Shown here: piece after piece, positions 1 through 9,048 of the stretch
Numbering within the stretch: position 1 is the first letter of the stretch
How the letters are laid out: each line of letters begins with the position of its first letter
Source: an uncultured Bacteroidales bacterium
GTDB taxonomy: Bacteria; Bacteroidota; Bacteroidia; Bacteroidales; Bacteroidaceae
Direction of reading: 5' to 3'
DNA length: 64,000 nt
Assembly: GCA_902787575.1 (NCBI GenBank)
Contig: CADAGX010000001.1
Coordinates: 121,189 to 185,188, forward strand
Translations under genes and position numbers: made by a program
Notes under the pieces: model-generated
Databases searched by the model: none
The model's input: the letters and a program-made list of their open reading frames with translations, nothing else
Told to the model about the DNA's origin: nothing

Positions 1-1
1 C

Positions 2-391
2 ACCGAGCGCAAAGACGAGTGGGACGAACGGCTCAGACGCGTCTTCAACCGAGGCTTCTGGGACGGCTACTACCTGGGCCAGACGCTGGGCGAATGGAGC
101 GACTGCCACGGCTCCAAAGCCACCGAGCGCAAAGTCTATGTGGGACGGGGCGTGAAATACTACAGCAAGCTGGGCGTAGCCGAGTTCAAAATCCAGGCTG
201 CAACGCTCAGCGTAGGCGATAAGATACTCGTCACCGGCCCCACCACTGGAGCCCTGGAAGCAGAAGTCACCGAGATACGCTTCGACCTTCAGCCCGTACA
301 GACCGCACACCAGGGGCAGCACATCAGCATTCCGCTGCCGCAGAAGATTCGGCCCAGCGACAAACTGTTCCGACTCATAGAAGACAAATAA
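2..391 (+). CDS. U32 family peptidase, C-terminal part (5' truncated)
   Basis: The window opens inside this gene; only the last 129 codons are present, reading in frame from base 2 to the stop at 389-391. The visible part (RGFWDGYYLG, then a GSKATERKVYVG segment, then GVKYYSKLGVAEFKIQA, LSVGDKILVTGPTTG and a final KIRPSDKLF) matches my memory of the C-terminal beta-rich domain of Bacteroidales U32 proteins related to TrhP/YegQ. Those are described as collagenase-like peptidases or as tRNA 5-hydroxyuridine synthesis factors. The catalytic region is outside the window, so which activity applies cannot be told. The next gene starts 33 bp downstream on the same strand and may be co-transcribed. 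ATG codons inside this stretch are internal. Confidence 0.8.
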   Translation, partial: TERKDEWDERLRRVFNRGFWDGYYLGQTLGEWSDCHGSKATERKVYVGRGVKYYSKLGVAEFKIQAATLSVGDKILVTGPTTGALEAEVTEIRFDLQPVQTAHQGQHISIPLPQKIRPSDKLFRLIEDK

Positions 392-424
392 CAAACCATA
401 TTAAAATCAAAACACACACCCATT

Positions 425-1522
425 ATGAAGACCAAAAGACTTTCTTTCCTACTGCTGATGGTGTGGGCCACAATGCTTTCGGCCCAGACACCAAAGGACG
501 TGAAGTACACGTTCACCGAAGCTGCCGACCTGACACTCATAGGACGGCTCTTCACAGACAATCCAATCCCGTATCACCGCGTAGACACCACTCGTTTCCA
601 CGGCTTCACTCCGGGCGAGAACTTCCAAGTGCGGCAGGGAGCAGGCATGGCATGCGTCTTCCGCACCAACTCCACCACCATCTCTGTGCAGACACAGTAC
701 GGACAGGTGAATTTCCCAGTGAACACGATGGGACTTGCAGCCCGCGGCTACGACCTCTACATCCGCCAGGACGGGCGCTGGCTCTATGCCAACAGCGCCG
801 TTGCCACCGACAAGAATCTGGAAAGCAACGTCGTACTCATCCGCGACATGGACAACACAGAGAAGGAATGCATGATCTACCTGCCCATGTACAGCGAAGT
901 CAAGGGCCTGAAGATTGGTGTGCAGGAAGGCGCCACACTGCAGGCAATGGAAAACCCGTTCCGCCACCGCATCGTCTTCTTCGGCAGTAGCTTCACACAC
1001 GGAGTGAGCACCTCGCGCACAGGCATGAGCTACCCCCTGCAGCTGGAGCGCGCCACAGGCCTCCACATCGTAAGCCTTGGCTGCTCGGGCAACTGCAAGC
1101 TGCAACCCTACTTCTGCGACGTGCTCTGCGCCACCCAGGCCGATGCCTTCGTCTTCGACACCTTCTCCAACCCCAGCATCCCCGAGATAGAGCAGCGCCT
1201 CTTCCCCTTCATTGAGAAACTGCAGAAGGCTCACCCGGGCGTGCCCCTCATCTTCCAGCGCACCATCTACCGCGAGCGCCGCAACTTCAGCCAGTCTGTA
1301 AACAAGTTTGAGGGCGACCGTCAGCACCGCGCAGAGCAGCTGATGAAAGAGGCGTGCAAGCGCTACAAAGACGTCTATTACATCGACGTAACGAATGCCA
1401 CATCGCCCACCCACGAGACCAGCGTCGACGGCACACACCCCGGCGACTATGGCTACACACTCTGGGCCGAATCGCTCCGCAAACCCCTCCTGAAGATTCT
1501 GAAGAAGTACGGCATCAAATAA
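425..1522 (+). CDS. Secreted SGNH/GDSL esterase with N-terminal GxDLY domain
   Basis: 365 aa. The first 20 residues form a signal peptide (MKTKRLSFLLLMVWATMLSA, cut before QTP), so the enzyme is exported. An N-terminal beta domain carries the family motif GYDLY at residues 109-113, typical of the accessory domain before the Lipase_GDSL_3 type of SGNH hydrolase. The hydrolase part has block I FFGSSFTHG (nucleophile probably Ser189) and block V DGTHPGDYGY (Asp335, His338). Members deacylate small esters or acetylated glycans; the substrate here is unknown. No TAnnTTTG box is visible in the 33-bp gap to the U32 gene, so it may be read from the same transcript. A long antisense ORF over this gene is a coding shadow. 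Confidence 0.85.
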   Translation: MKTKRLSFLLLMVWATMLSAQTPKDVKYTFTEAADLTLIGRLFTDNPIPYHRVDTTRFHGFTPGENFQVRQGAGMACVFRTNSTTISVQTQYGQVNFPVNTMGLAARGYDLYIRQDGRWLYANSAVATDKNLESNVVLIRDMDNTEKECMIYLPMYSEVKGLKIGVQEGATLQAMENPFRHRIVFFGSSFTHGVSTSRTGMSYPLQLERATGLHIVSLGCSGNCKLQPYFCDVLCATQADAFVFDTFSNPSIPEIEQRLFPFIEKLQKAHPGVPLIFQRTIYRERRNFSQSVNKFEGDRQHRAEQLMKEACKRYKDVYYIDVTNATSPTHETSVDGTHPGDYGYTLWAESLRKPLLKILKKYGIK

Positions 1523-1542
1523 AAGCCCCCACCCTGAGGGCG

Positions 1543-1570
1543 AAATCGTAAATCCGTAAATCGTAAATCA
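1543..1570. repeat. Short GTAAATC-word repeat
   Basis: Three imperfect copies of a GTAAATC(C/G) word lie in the gap between two genes. Related words occur at about 42826-42848 and 47036-47050, also just upstream of start codons. They may be slippage products; no function is evident. Confidence 0.5.
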
Positions 1571-1571
1571 C

Positions 1572-2537
1572 TTGTTTTTTCGCTCGCTACTATTCGCCAT
1601 ACTATTCACCACTCCCATTGCCATGCACTCCAGGGCAGGGAGTGGTGGAAAGTCCTTGTCGCGATGGCACATCCCGCGGGGGCACTACAGCGGCATCACA
1701 CCACTGGGCGGCATGCGCTACGCCATCGTCTCGGACAAAGAGCCGCAGGCAGGCTTCTTCGTCTGGGAGATTGAGCAGGACCCATCGACTGGCGTCATCC
1801 GGCACGTGCAGTCCACAGGCTTCCGAGGCACAGATTACCCCTACGTACGCGATGCAGAGGGCATCTGTTTCTGCCCCTGGCGCGAAGGCATCCTCATCAG
1901 CGGAGAAGCCGACCAGCGCATCCTCGAACATCGCAGCGACGGCAGCCTCACCCATCAGGAGCTGCCCATACCGCAGTCCTGCGACACGGCACACATACGC
2001 CCCAACCGAGGCTTCGAGGCGCTCGCCTGCGACACACTGCGCCGCCTCGTCTGGACCTGCACCGAGTCGCCGCTCCTCGAGGACACCACAGCCACCCTGC
2101 GCCTGCTCTGCTTCGACTCCCGCCTGCGCCTGCTCCACCAATACCGCTACCCGCTGGAGGCAGAGCAAGCCCGCAACCACGGACGCGACCACTACCACGG
2201 AGTCGTGGCCCTGGCCACCCAAGCCGACGGCTCGCTGCTCGTGCTCGAACGCGAGGCACGCATAGCTCGTCGCTACAGCGGCAGCCGCTGCTGGCACCGA
2301 CTCTTCAGCTTCCGCCCCCAGACAGGCGAGAAGCGCCAAATCCAAGCGTGGAAGACACGCTTCAACGTCTTCGACACACGCTTTGCAAACTACGAAGGCA
2401 TGTGCCTCGGGCGTCCCCTGCCCGATGGCCGGCAGACCCTGCTCCTCGTCTCCGACTCGCAAGGCGGCTACGGACGCGGCCCGTGGCGTCTGAAAGACCG
2501 CCTGCGCCTGCTCGTACTGCCAGCCCCGGCACCCTAA
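1572..2537 (+). CDS. Exported esterase-like protein of the phytase-like beta-propeller family
   Basis: 321 aa. The TTG at 1572 gives a good signal peptide (FFRSLLFAILFTTPIAMHSRA); the first ATG in frame, at 1623, would remove it, so I prefer TTG. The body resembles the esterase-like activity of phytase family (PF13449 type): a RNRGFEAL-like element (PNRGFEALACDTLRRLVW, residues about 142-159), an EGICF motif near residue 97 and a repeating beta pattern consistent with a propeller. Proteins of this type are exported and bind metal, but their substrates are mostly unproven. Codon use is strongly GC-rich like its neighbours. It follows the SGNH gene by 49 bp containing only a short word repeat. 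Confidence 0.7.
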   Translation: MFFRSLLFAILFTTPIAMHSRAGSGGKSLSRWHIPRGHYSGITPLGGMRYAIVSDKEPQAGFFVWEIEQDPSTGVIRHVQSTGFRGTDYPYVRDAEGICFCPWREGILISGEADQRILEHRSDGSLTHQELPIPQSCDTAHIRPNRGFEALACDTLRRLVWTCTESPLLEDTTATLRLLCFDSRLRLLHQYRYPLEAEQARNHGRDHYHGVVALATQADGSLLVLEREARIARRYSGSRCWHRLFSFRPQTGEKRQIQAWKTRFNVFDTRFANYEGMCLGRPLPDGRQTLLLVSDSQGGYGRGPWRLKDRLRLLVLPAPAP

Positions 2538-2627
2538 TCCGCCTCCCACAAAATCCATACAAAGCGTCATCGCCTCGGGCGGAGGGAAAAAAATGACGTT
2601 TCTCTTGCCTGTTTCAGCGGTTTGCCA

Positions 2628-2636
2628 TATCTTTGC
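2628..2636 (+). promoter_or_regulatory. Bacteroidota -7 box for cysE
   Basis: TATCTTTGC matches TAnnTTTGC. Transcription would begin near 2643, which makes the TTG codon at 2633 untranscribed and fixes the cysE start at the ATG at 2672. Confidence 0.75.
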
Positions 2637-2671
2637 ACACGAATTATAGAACTCAGATTTTTTCACTTGCG

Positions 2672-3625
2672 ATGAGTCTTGCAGACCCGAACCAACTGCT
2701 GCAGCAGGCAGTCGCCGAACTCTCGGACGACAGGCAACTGCACGGTTTGCTGCACGAATGCTGCTGCAACGTGCCGCTACCCTCTGCCCCGGCGCTGGCC
2801 GAGGTGATAGAATTGTGTAGAGCCGTGCTCTTCCCGGGCTTCTTCGGCGACCCCAACGTAACGCGTTGCACACTGCAGCGCCACATGACACAACACATCC
2901 AACGGCTGCAGCCCCTGCTGGCCGAACAGATACTCTCGGGCCTCTGTTTCCATGAGCCGAAAGACGACGGAAAGGCAGTGCCAGAAAGTTCGAAGGCTCA
3001 GCTGGCTCAGGAGCTGGCCACGAAGTTTATATGCCGCCTGCCCGAACTGCGACAGACGCTGGCCACCGACGTGGAAGCCTCCTACAAAGGCGACCCGGCC
3101 GCTGAGTCGCGCGCCGAGATAATCAGCTGCTACCCAGTTATCAAAGCAGTCACCAACTATCGCATTGCACACGAACTCCTGCTGCTGGGCGTGCCACTGA
3201 TACCGCGCATCATTACGGAAATGGCACACAGCGAGACGGGCATCGACATACATCCGGCAGCCACCATCGGCTCGCACTTTACCATCGACCACGGGACGGG
3301 TGTGGTGATTGGTGCCACGTGCATCATTGGCAACAATGTGAAGCTCTATCAGGGCGTGACGCTCGGCGCAAAGAGTTTCCCGCTCGACGAAGAGGGGAAC
3401 CCCATCAAGGGCATCCCTCGCCACCCCATACTGGAGGACGACGTAATCGTATATAGCAACGCCACCGTGCTGGGCCGCATCACCATAGGCCGCGGGACGG
3501 TGATCGGCGGCAACGTCTGGGTGACGGAAAGCACGAAGCCCGGGCAGCAGATACTGCAAGGAAAAAAGATTAAAAGCCAACTGAAGGATATCATTATCAA
3601 ACCAGAAGACTATGGCGGACTTTGA
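2672..3625 (+). CDS. cysE: Serine O-acetyltransferase
   Basis: 317 aa from the ATG at 2672, chosen because the -7 box at 2628-2636 excludes the longer reading. The enzyme transfers acetyl from acetyl-CoA to L-serine, giving O-acetylserine for cysteine synthesis in the cytoplasm. The N-terminal half is helical, and the C-terminal third is a left-handed beta helix of hexapeptide repeats (IHPAATIGSHFTIDHGTG, then VIGATCIIGNNVKLYQGVTLG). It is longer than the about 270-aa E. coli CysE because of the N-terminal region, as in EpsC-type and other Bacteroidales enzymes. Its last 14 bases overlap the start of the methyltransferase gene, so the two are probably translationally coupled. No cysteine synthase gene lies nearby. 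Confidence 0.9.
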   Translation: MSLADPNQLLQQAVAELSDDRQLHGLLHECCCNVPLPSAPALAEVIELCRAVLFPGFFGDPNVTRCTLQRHMTQHIQRLQPLLAEQILSGLCFHEPKDDGKAVPESSKAQLAQELATKFICRLPELRQTLATDVEASYKGDPAAESRAEIISCYPVIKAVTNYRIAHELLLLGVPLIPRIITEMAHSETGIDIHPAATIGSHFTIDHGTGVVIGATCIIGNNVKLYQGVTLGAKSFPLDEEGNPIKGIPRHPILEDDVIVYSNATVLGRITIGRGTVIGGNVWVTESTKPGQQILQGKKIKSQLKDIIIKPEDYGGL

Positions 3626-5132
3626 GATGATAGCCAAGACGTTCCAAGGACTGGAGAATGTCTTGGCCGAGGAACTGACCGGACTGGGTGCCAACAACAT
3701 CCAGACGGGACACCGCATGGTGTCGTTCACCGGCAACCGCGAGATGCTCTACAGAGCAAACTTCGCACTGCGGACGGCCATCCGCGTGCTGAAACCCATC
3801 AAGCACTTCCGGGCCACTTCGGCCGACGAGGTCTACGAGGCAGTGAAGGCCATCGACTGGAGTCAATACATGACGGAGGACACTACGTTCGCAGTGGACA
3901 GTGTGGTGTTCAGCAACGAGTTTCGCCACAGCAAATTCGTGGCATACAAGGTGAAGGATGCCATAGCCGACCAGTTTCGCGAGAAGACGGGCCGGCGCCC
4001 CAATGTGCACATCACGAACCCCGACCTGCAGCTCAATATCCACGTGGCGGAATACGACTGCACGCTCAGTCTGGACAGCAGCGGCGAGAGCCTGCACCGG
4101 CGCGGCTACCGGCAGGAGGCCGTGGAGGCTCCGCTCAACGAGGTGCTGGCCGCAGGCATCATCCTGATGACGGGCTGGCGAGGCGAATGCGACCTCATAG
4201 ACCCGATGTGCGGCAGCGGCACCATCCCCATAGAGGCGGCCCTCATAGCCCGTGGCATCGCGCCCGGCGTCTATCGCAAGGAATATGCCTTCGAGAAATG
4301 GAACGACTTCGACCGCGAGCTCTTCGACAGCATCTACGAAGACGACTCTGCCGAGCGACCCTTCGAACACCATATCTATGGTTACGACCTCAATCACAAC
4401 GCAGTGGCCATCGCACTGCGCAACGTCAAGGCTGCAGGACTCAGCAAGGAGGTGAGCATCGCACAGCAGGACTTTGCCAACTTCGAGCAGCCGGCACAGA
4501 AGAGCATCCTCATCACCAACCCGCCCTATGGCGAGCGCATCTCGGCACCCGACTTGCTGGGCCTCTACCGCATGATTGGCGAGAGGCTGAAGCACGAGTT
4601 CCAGGGCAACGAGGCGTGGGTGCTGAGCTACCGCGAGGAATGCTTCGACAAGATAGGCCTGAAGCCCTCGCTGCGGACACCGCTCTTCAACGGCTCGCTG
4701 GAATGCGAACTCAGAAAGTACCAGATGTTCAGCGGAAAGTTCAACGACCTGCGGGCACAGGGCGGCGACATCAAGACAGCCCACGAGCGCCGGCTGATGG
4801 CCGACCACAAACGCTTCAAGCAGCATCGCGAGTTCCGCGACCGCCTCGAAGACGAACCCGAAGAGCGGATGCCTCGCAAGCGCTGGGAGGAAGACCGACG
4901 GACAGCAGACGACAGACGACGCGGCACCGACCGGCGCTGGCGCGCTTCGGACCGCGAGAAACGCTCGTTCGAGCGGGGCGAGAGACCGTTCGACCATAAC
5001 AAGCGACCGTTCGACCGCGAGGAGCGCCACAACCCGTTCCGCGAGGAGCGCCGAGGCGCCGGCAAGCCTTTCGACCGCAAGGGCGGAAATAAGAACTTCG
5101 GCAAAAAACGATACGATGAGGAGGAGGACTAA
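3612..5132 (+). CDS. THUMP-domain 23S rRNA (guanine-N2) methyltransferase, RlmL-like
   Basis: 506 aa. An N-terminal ferredoxin-like/THUMP RNA-binding region (about residues 1-160, AKTFQGLENVLAEEL at the start) is followed by a Rossmann methyltransferase with SAM motif DPMCGSGTIPIEAA (about 197-210) and catalytic motif ITNPPYGERI (about 300-309), the set found in RlmL/YcbY N-terminal halves that make m2G2445 in 23S rRNA. The RlmK half of the E. coli fusion is absent, as is usual in Bacteroidota. Residues about 405-506 are a highly charged, Arg-rich low-complexity tail with repeated ERPFD/KRPFDREER words, probably disordered and RNA binding. It overlaps cysE upstream (14 bp) and the DPP IV gene downstream (17 bp). 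Confidence 0.85.
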   Translation: MADFEMIAKTFQGLENVLAEELTGLGANNIQTGHRMVSFTGNREMLYRANFALRTAIRVLKPIKHFRATSADEVYEAVKAIDWSQYMTEDTTFAVDSVVFSNEFRHSKFVAYKVKDAIADQFREKTGRRPNVHITNPDLQLNIHVAEYDCTLSLDSSGESLHRRGYRQEAVEAPLNEVLAAGIILMTGWRGECDLIDPMCGSGTIPIEAALIARGIAPGVYRKEYAFEKWNDFDRELFDSIYEDDSAERPFEHHIYGYDLNHNAVAIALRNVKAAGLSKEVSIAQQDFANFEQPAQKSILITNPPYGERISAPDLLGLYRMIGERLKHEFQGNEAWVLSYREECFDKIGLKPSLRTPLFNGSLECELRKYQMFSGKFNDLRAQGGDIKTAHERRLMADHKRFKQHREFRDRLEDEPEERMPRKRWEEDRRTADDRRRGTDRRWRASDREKRSFERGERPFDHNKRPFDREERHNPFREERRGAGKPFDRKGGNKNFGKKRYDEEED

Positions 5133-7317
5133 ATACCTGCTGGCTGCACTGACAATGCTTACCGCCACCTCATACGCACAGAAGAGCTTCACGCTGGACG
5201 ACCTGCTCGGCGGAGGCAGCACGTACTGGCAGCTGCAACCCGAAAACCGCTTCACGCAGTGGTGGGGCAACCGCGCACTGGAAACGACACCCGAAGAGGT
5301 GAAAGACTTGCTCTCGGGCGAACGGCTCTTCGGCACCGAAGACCTGAAGGCCTGGACGGGCAAGGACGTGGCTCGCAGTGCACACAACCTGCAGTTCCCC
5401 TATGCCGGACAGCCGCTCGTGCTCTGCCAGAGTCCGAAAGAGCGCGTGCTGGTGGATTTCGCAGCCCACAAGGCAGCATGGAGCCAGCCCGTGCCCGAGG
5501 GAGCACAGAATCAGGATTGGAACCACGTAAGCCGCCATCTGGCCTACACCCTGCAAGGCAACCTCTACGTGCTGACAGCCGACGGCCAGCAGCGACAAGT
5601 GAGCCAAGACGGCAGCACAGACGGTTCCGACAATATCGTGTACGGACAAAGCGTGCACCGCAACGAGTTCGGCATCGAAAAGGGTACGTTCTGGAGTCCC
5701 GACGGGCAGAAGCTCGCCTTCTACCGCATGGACCAAAGCATGGTGCCCAGCTATCCGCAAGTTGACATCTCACAGCGCATCGCCAAGCCCTATACCGACC
5801 ACTATCCCATGGCTGGCGAGACAAGCCATCAGGTGAAAGTGGGTGTCTATGACGTGACGACCGACAAGACCGTGTGGCTCAGTCTCTACGGAGAAGCCGA
5901 AGACTATCACACCAACCTCTCTTGGGCACCCGACGGCCGCACGCTCTACGTTTTCGAACTGAACCGTGCGCAACGCGACATGCGACTTTTCTCTTTCGAC
6001 ACGCAGACAGGCGAGCGCTCGCAGGCACTCTTGCAGGAGACGCACCCCAAATACGTGGAACCGCAGCACGAACTGGTCTTTCTGCCATGGGACGACACGA
6101 AAGCCATCATGCAGTCGCGACGCGACGGCTGGAACCACCTCTATCTGGTGGACTTCCGCTCGCAGGTCTATCCCGAGCTGCGCGATGCGGCCGGCGGCGG
6201 CCAGGTGCGCGACGGAGTGAAGGTCTCGTGCCTGACACCCGGGGCATTCGAAGTGCAACGCTTCGTGGGCTTCAACAGCAAGGCCAAGAGCCTGCTCTAT
6301 CTCTCCAACGAAAGCGACCCGAGGCGCAGCCTGCTCTACAGCCTGAGCGTGAAGAACGGCAAGAAGACCCTTCTTAGCGTCGAAGACGGCGTGCATCAGG
6401 TAGCCATCAATGCCGACGGCACCGAAGCCATCGACCGCTACACCAGTCCCTCCGTGCCCCGAAGCATCAACCTGCTGAGCACCGCAACGGGCAAAACCAA
6501 GAATCTGCTCACCGCCTCCGACCCGTGGAAAGAGAAGGGATACGGCATACCCGAAATCACCAGTGGCAGCATCAAGGCCGCCGACGGGCAGACTGACCTC
6601 TATTACCGCATGGTGAAACCCGTAGGCTTCGACCCGCAGAAGAAATATCCCACAGTGGTCTATGTGTACGGCGGGCCGCACGCTCACAACATAGATGCCC
6701 TCTGGCATTGGGGCCTGCGCGGCTGGGAGGCCTACATGGCACAGCTGGGCTACCTCGTCTTCGTACTCGACAACCGCGGCAGCGAGTGGCGCGGACTGGC
6801 ATTCGAGCAAGTCACCTACAAGCATCTGGGCGAGCAGGAAATGCTGGATCAGCTGGAGGGCGTCAAGTTCCTCAAGTCGCTGCCCTACGTAGATGCCAGC
6901 CGCATGGGTGTGCACGGCTGGAGCTTCGGCGGTTTCATGACCACGAGCCTCATGTGCACGTACCCTGACGTCTTCAAAGTCGGTGTGGCAGGCGGCCCGG
7001 TGATAGACTGGAAGTACTACGAGGTGATGTACGGCGAACGCTACATGAGCACGCCACAGGAGAATCCCGAAGGCTACGCTGCCAACAGCCTGCTGGCGAA
7101 AGCCAAAAACCTGAAAGGCAAGCTGCAGATCATCTTTGGCTACAACGACCCCACCTGTGTGCCGCAGCATACACTCTCCTTCGTGCGGGCCTGCATCGAT
7201 GCGGGCGCTCAGCCCGACCTTTTCACGTATCCGGGCGACGGGCACAACATGCGAGGCAGCGACCAAGTGCACCTGCACGAGAGAATCACGCAGTACTTTG
7301 AGGACTATCTGAAGTAG
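5116..7317 (+). CDS. S9 family prolyl peptidase, dipeptidyl peptidase IV-like
   Basis: 733 aa with signal peptide MRRRTKYLLAALTMLTATSYA, so periplasmic or outer-membrane associated. Residues about 90-480 form the eight-bladed DPP IV N-terminal beta-propeller (for example FGIEKGTFWSPDGQKLAFYRMD). The C-terminal alpha/beta hydrolase carries the nucleophile in GWSFGG (Ser603), the acid in GYNDPTC (Asp678) and the base in PGDGHNM (His710). The family removes Xaa-Pro or Xaa-Ala dipeptides from peptide N termini and helps peptide-fermenting Bacteroidales use host or dietary protein. The start codon lies inside the methyltransferase reading frame, so this is at least a three-gene unit cysE-rlmL-like-dpp. 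Phe replaces the more common Tyr of GWSYGG, a tolerated change. Confidence 0.9.
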   Translation: MRRRTKYLLAALTMLTATSYAQKSFTLDDLLGGGSTYWQLQPENRFTQWWGNRALETTPEEVKDLLSGERLFGTEDLKAWTGKDVARSAHNLQFPYAGQPLVLCQSPKERVLVDFAAHKAAWSQPVPEGAQNQDWNHVSRHLAYTLQGNLYVLTADGQQRQVSQDGSTDGSDNIVYGQSVHRNEFGIEKGTFWSPDGQKLAFYRMDQSMVPSYPQVDISQRIAKPYTDHYPMAGETSHQVKVGVYDVTTDKTVWLSLYGEAEDYHTNLSWAPDGRTLYVFELNRAQRDMRLFSFDTQTGERSQALLQETHPKYVEPQHELVFLPWDDTKAIMQSRRDGWNHLYLVDFRSQVYPELRDAAGGGQVRDGVKVSCLTPGAFEVQRFVGFNSKAKSLLYLSNESDPRRSLLYSLSVKNGKKTLLSVEDGVHQVAINADGTEAIDRYTSPSVPRSINLLSTATGKTKNLLTASDPWKEKGYGIPEITSGSIKAADGQTDLYYRMVKPVGFDPQKKYPTVVYVYGGPHAHNIDALWHWGLRGWEAYMAQLGYLVFVLDNRGSEWRGLAFEQVTYKHLGEQEMLDQLEGVKFLKSLPYVDASRMGVHGWSFGGFMTTSLMCTYPDVFKVGVAGGPVIDWKYYEVMYGERYMSTPQENPEGYAANSLLAKAKNLKGKLQIIFGYNDPTCVPQHTLSFVRACIDAGAQPDLFTYPGDGHNMRGSDQVHLHERITQYFEDYLK

Positions 7318-7321
7318 GCCA

Positions 7322-7418
7322 ACTATGGACTATGAACTAAGAACAACTGACAGGGCAATATGCCTCCCCTCGGGGAGGTCGGGTGGGGGCTGGAACTAAG
7401 AACTATGAACTATAAAAT
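7322..7418. repeat. Intergenic ACTATGRACT words and a C/G-rich inverted repeat
   Basis: Spacer between dpp and purD. It holds several ACTATGGACT/ACTATGAACT words like those around the four-helix-bundle gene at 58.3-58.8 kb, plus a CCTCCCCTCGGGGAGG palindrome followed by a GGGTGGGGG run. A similar C/G-rich word occurs at about 44053-44084. No TAnnTTTG promoter was seen here. Confidence 0.55.
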
Positions 7419-8987
7419 ATGGGACGAGAAATAATCTGGGAGAAGAAGTATCTCCACATCATGCGGTTTATGGAAACCAAGAAGCGGCGACCGTCGAAAC
7501 ACTACGCTGACGAACTGCCCATGTACTATTGGATAAAGTACAACAAGAAGCGTCTGCGCCAAGGGCTGCTCAGCCAGAAGGAGTCCGACCTGATGAACGA
7601 ACTCGTCGCACTGGACGAGAGTGTGCGCCGCATCAACCAGCATGCCTATCAGCCCACGGCACAGCTCGACTACCTCAAGCAGCGGCGGAAACAGAAAATG
7701 CCAAGCCAGGAAACGATACTGCTGCTCGGCAGTGGCGGCCGTGAGCATGCTTTGGCGTGGAAGATTGCGCAGAGCCCCAAGCTCAAGAAATTGTATATCG
7801 CTCCCGGAAACGCCGGAACTGCATCCGTGGGGCAGAACGTGCCGCTACGGGCAGACGACTTCGAAGGCATCAAGGCATTTGTCTTGGAGAACAACGTCAC
7901 GATGGTGGTGGTGGGCCCAGAAGACCCACTGGTAAAAGGCATCTATGACTACTTCAAGGATGACATACAACTGGTAGACATACCCGTCATCGGCCCCAGC
8001 CGCAAGGGAGCCGTGCTGGAGGGCAGCAAGGACTTCGCCAAGAAGTTCATGCAACGGCACGCCATACCGACAGCCGCCTTCCGCACTTTCACGCCCAAGA
8101 CGCTGGCAGACGGATGGGCCTTCCTGCGCACCCTCCAGCCGCCGTTTGTGCTGAAGGCCGACGGCCTCTGCGCAGGCAAGGGCGTACTCATCGTTCCCAC
8201 ACTGAAAGAGGCAGAAAAAGAACTCGAGAACATGCTCGACGGAAAGTTCGGAGCGGCCAGCAATCAGGTGGTCATAGAGGAATACCTGCAGGGCATCGAA
8301 TGCTCCGTCTTTGTGCTGACAGACGGTAAGGACTACGTCATCCTTCCCGAGGCGAAGGACTACAAGCGCATTGGCGAAGGCGACACCGGACTCAACACGG
8401 GCGGCATGGGCAGCGTCAGCCCCGTGCCGTTTGCCGACAAGGCGTGGATGAAGAAAGTGGAAGACCGCATTATCCGTCCCACCGTGAAGGGTCTGGCACA
8501 AGAGGGCATCGAGTACCGAGGATTTATCTTCTTCGGACTGATGAACGTGAACGGCGACCCCAAGGTTATCGAGTACAACGTCCGCATGGGCGACCCCGAA
8601 ACGGAGAGCGTGATGCTGCGGCTGAAGACAGACCTCGTGGAACTCTTCGAAGCGGTGGCTGCACAGGACTTGGAGAGCTGCAACGTGGAGTTCGACCCTC
8701 GCAGTGCCGTCTCCGTAATGCTGGTGAGCGGCGGCTATCCCGAAGCGTACGAGAAGGGCTTCCCCATCACGGGGCTGGAGAAAGTGGAGGGCAGCATCGT
8801 CTTCCATGCCGGCACCGCATTCCGCGACAAGGACATCGTCACCAACGGCGGGCGTGTCATTGCTGTCAGCAGCTACGGAAAGGACAAAGCCGAAGCGCTG
8901 AAGAAGAGTTTCCAAGAGGCACAGAAGATACACTTCGAGAAGAAATATTTCCGCAGCGACATCGGTGCGGACCTGTCCGAGTCTTAG
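7419..8987 (+). CDS. purD: Phosphoribosylamine-glycine ligase with an extra N-terminal domain
   Basis: 522 aa as one open frame; usual PurD is about 425 aa. Residues 94 onward (from the internal ATG at 7698, [23 protein letters not shown]) are a complete ATP-grasp GAR synthetase making glycinamide ribonucleotide from phosphoribosylamine, glycine and ATP in purine synthesis; the ATP-grasp signatures [12 protein letters not shown] and GGMGSVSP are present. The first about 90 residues ([29 protein letters not shown]) form a basic helical segment resembling the small helicase-associated-type domains of Bacteroidales hypotheticals. Either it is a real fusion, or two cistrons share a frame with no stop between them and PurD starts at 7698. 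The ATG at 7461 is another possible start. A strong terminator follows. Confidence 0.85.
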   Translation: MGREIIWEKKYLHIMRFMETKKRRPSKHYADELPMYYWIKYNKKRLRQGLLSQKESDLMNELVALDESVRRINQHAYQPTAQLDYLKQRRKQKMPSQETILLLGSGGREHALAWKIAQSPKLKKLYIAPGNAGTASVGQNVPLRADDFEGIKAFVLENNVTMVVVGPEDPLVKGIYDYFKDDIQLVDIPVIGPSRKGAVLEGSKDFAKKFMQRHAIPTAAFRTFTPKTLADGWAFLRTLQPPFVLKADGLCAGKGVLIVPTLKEAEKELENMLDGKFGAASNQVVIEEYLQGIECSVFVLTDGKDYVILPEAKDYKRIGEGDTGLNTGGMGSVSPVPFADKAWMKKVEDRIIRPTVKGLAQEGIEYRGFIFFGLMNVNGDPKVIEYNVRMGDPETESVMLRLKTDLVELFEAVAAQDLESCNVEFDPRSAVSVMLVSGGYPEAYEKGFPITGLEKVEGSIVFHAGTAFRDKDIVTNGGRVIAVSSYGKDKAEALKKSFQEAQKIHFEKKYFRSDIGADLSES

Positions 8988-9003
8988 GACGGATTAGAGA
9001 TTA

Positions 9004-9046
9004 GAGCCCCTCCTCCCTTACCCATTCCGAGGGAGGGGGCTTTTTA
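9004..9046 (+). terminator. Rho-independent terminator after purD
   Basis: A C-rich arm at 9006-9017 pairs with GGGAGGGGGC at 9031-9040, followed by a T run at 9041-9045. The ATG of the next gene begins only 4 bp after the T run. Confidence 0.8.
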
Positions 9047-9048
9047 CT

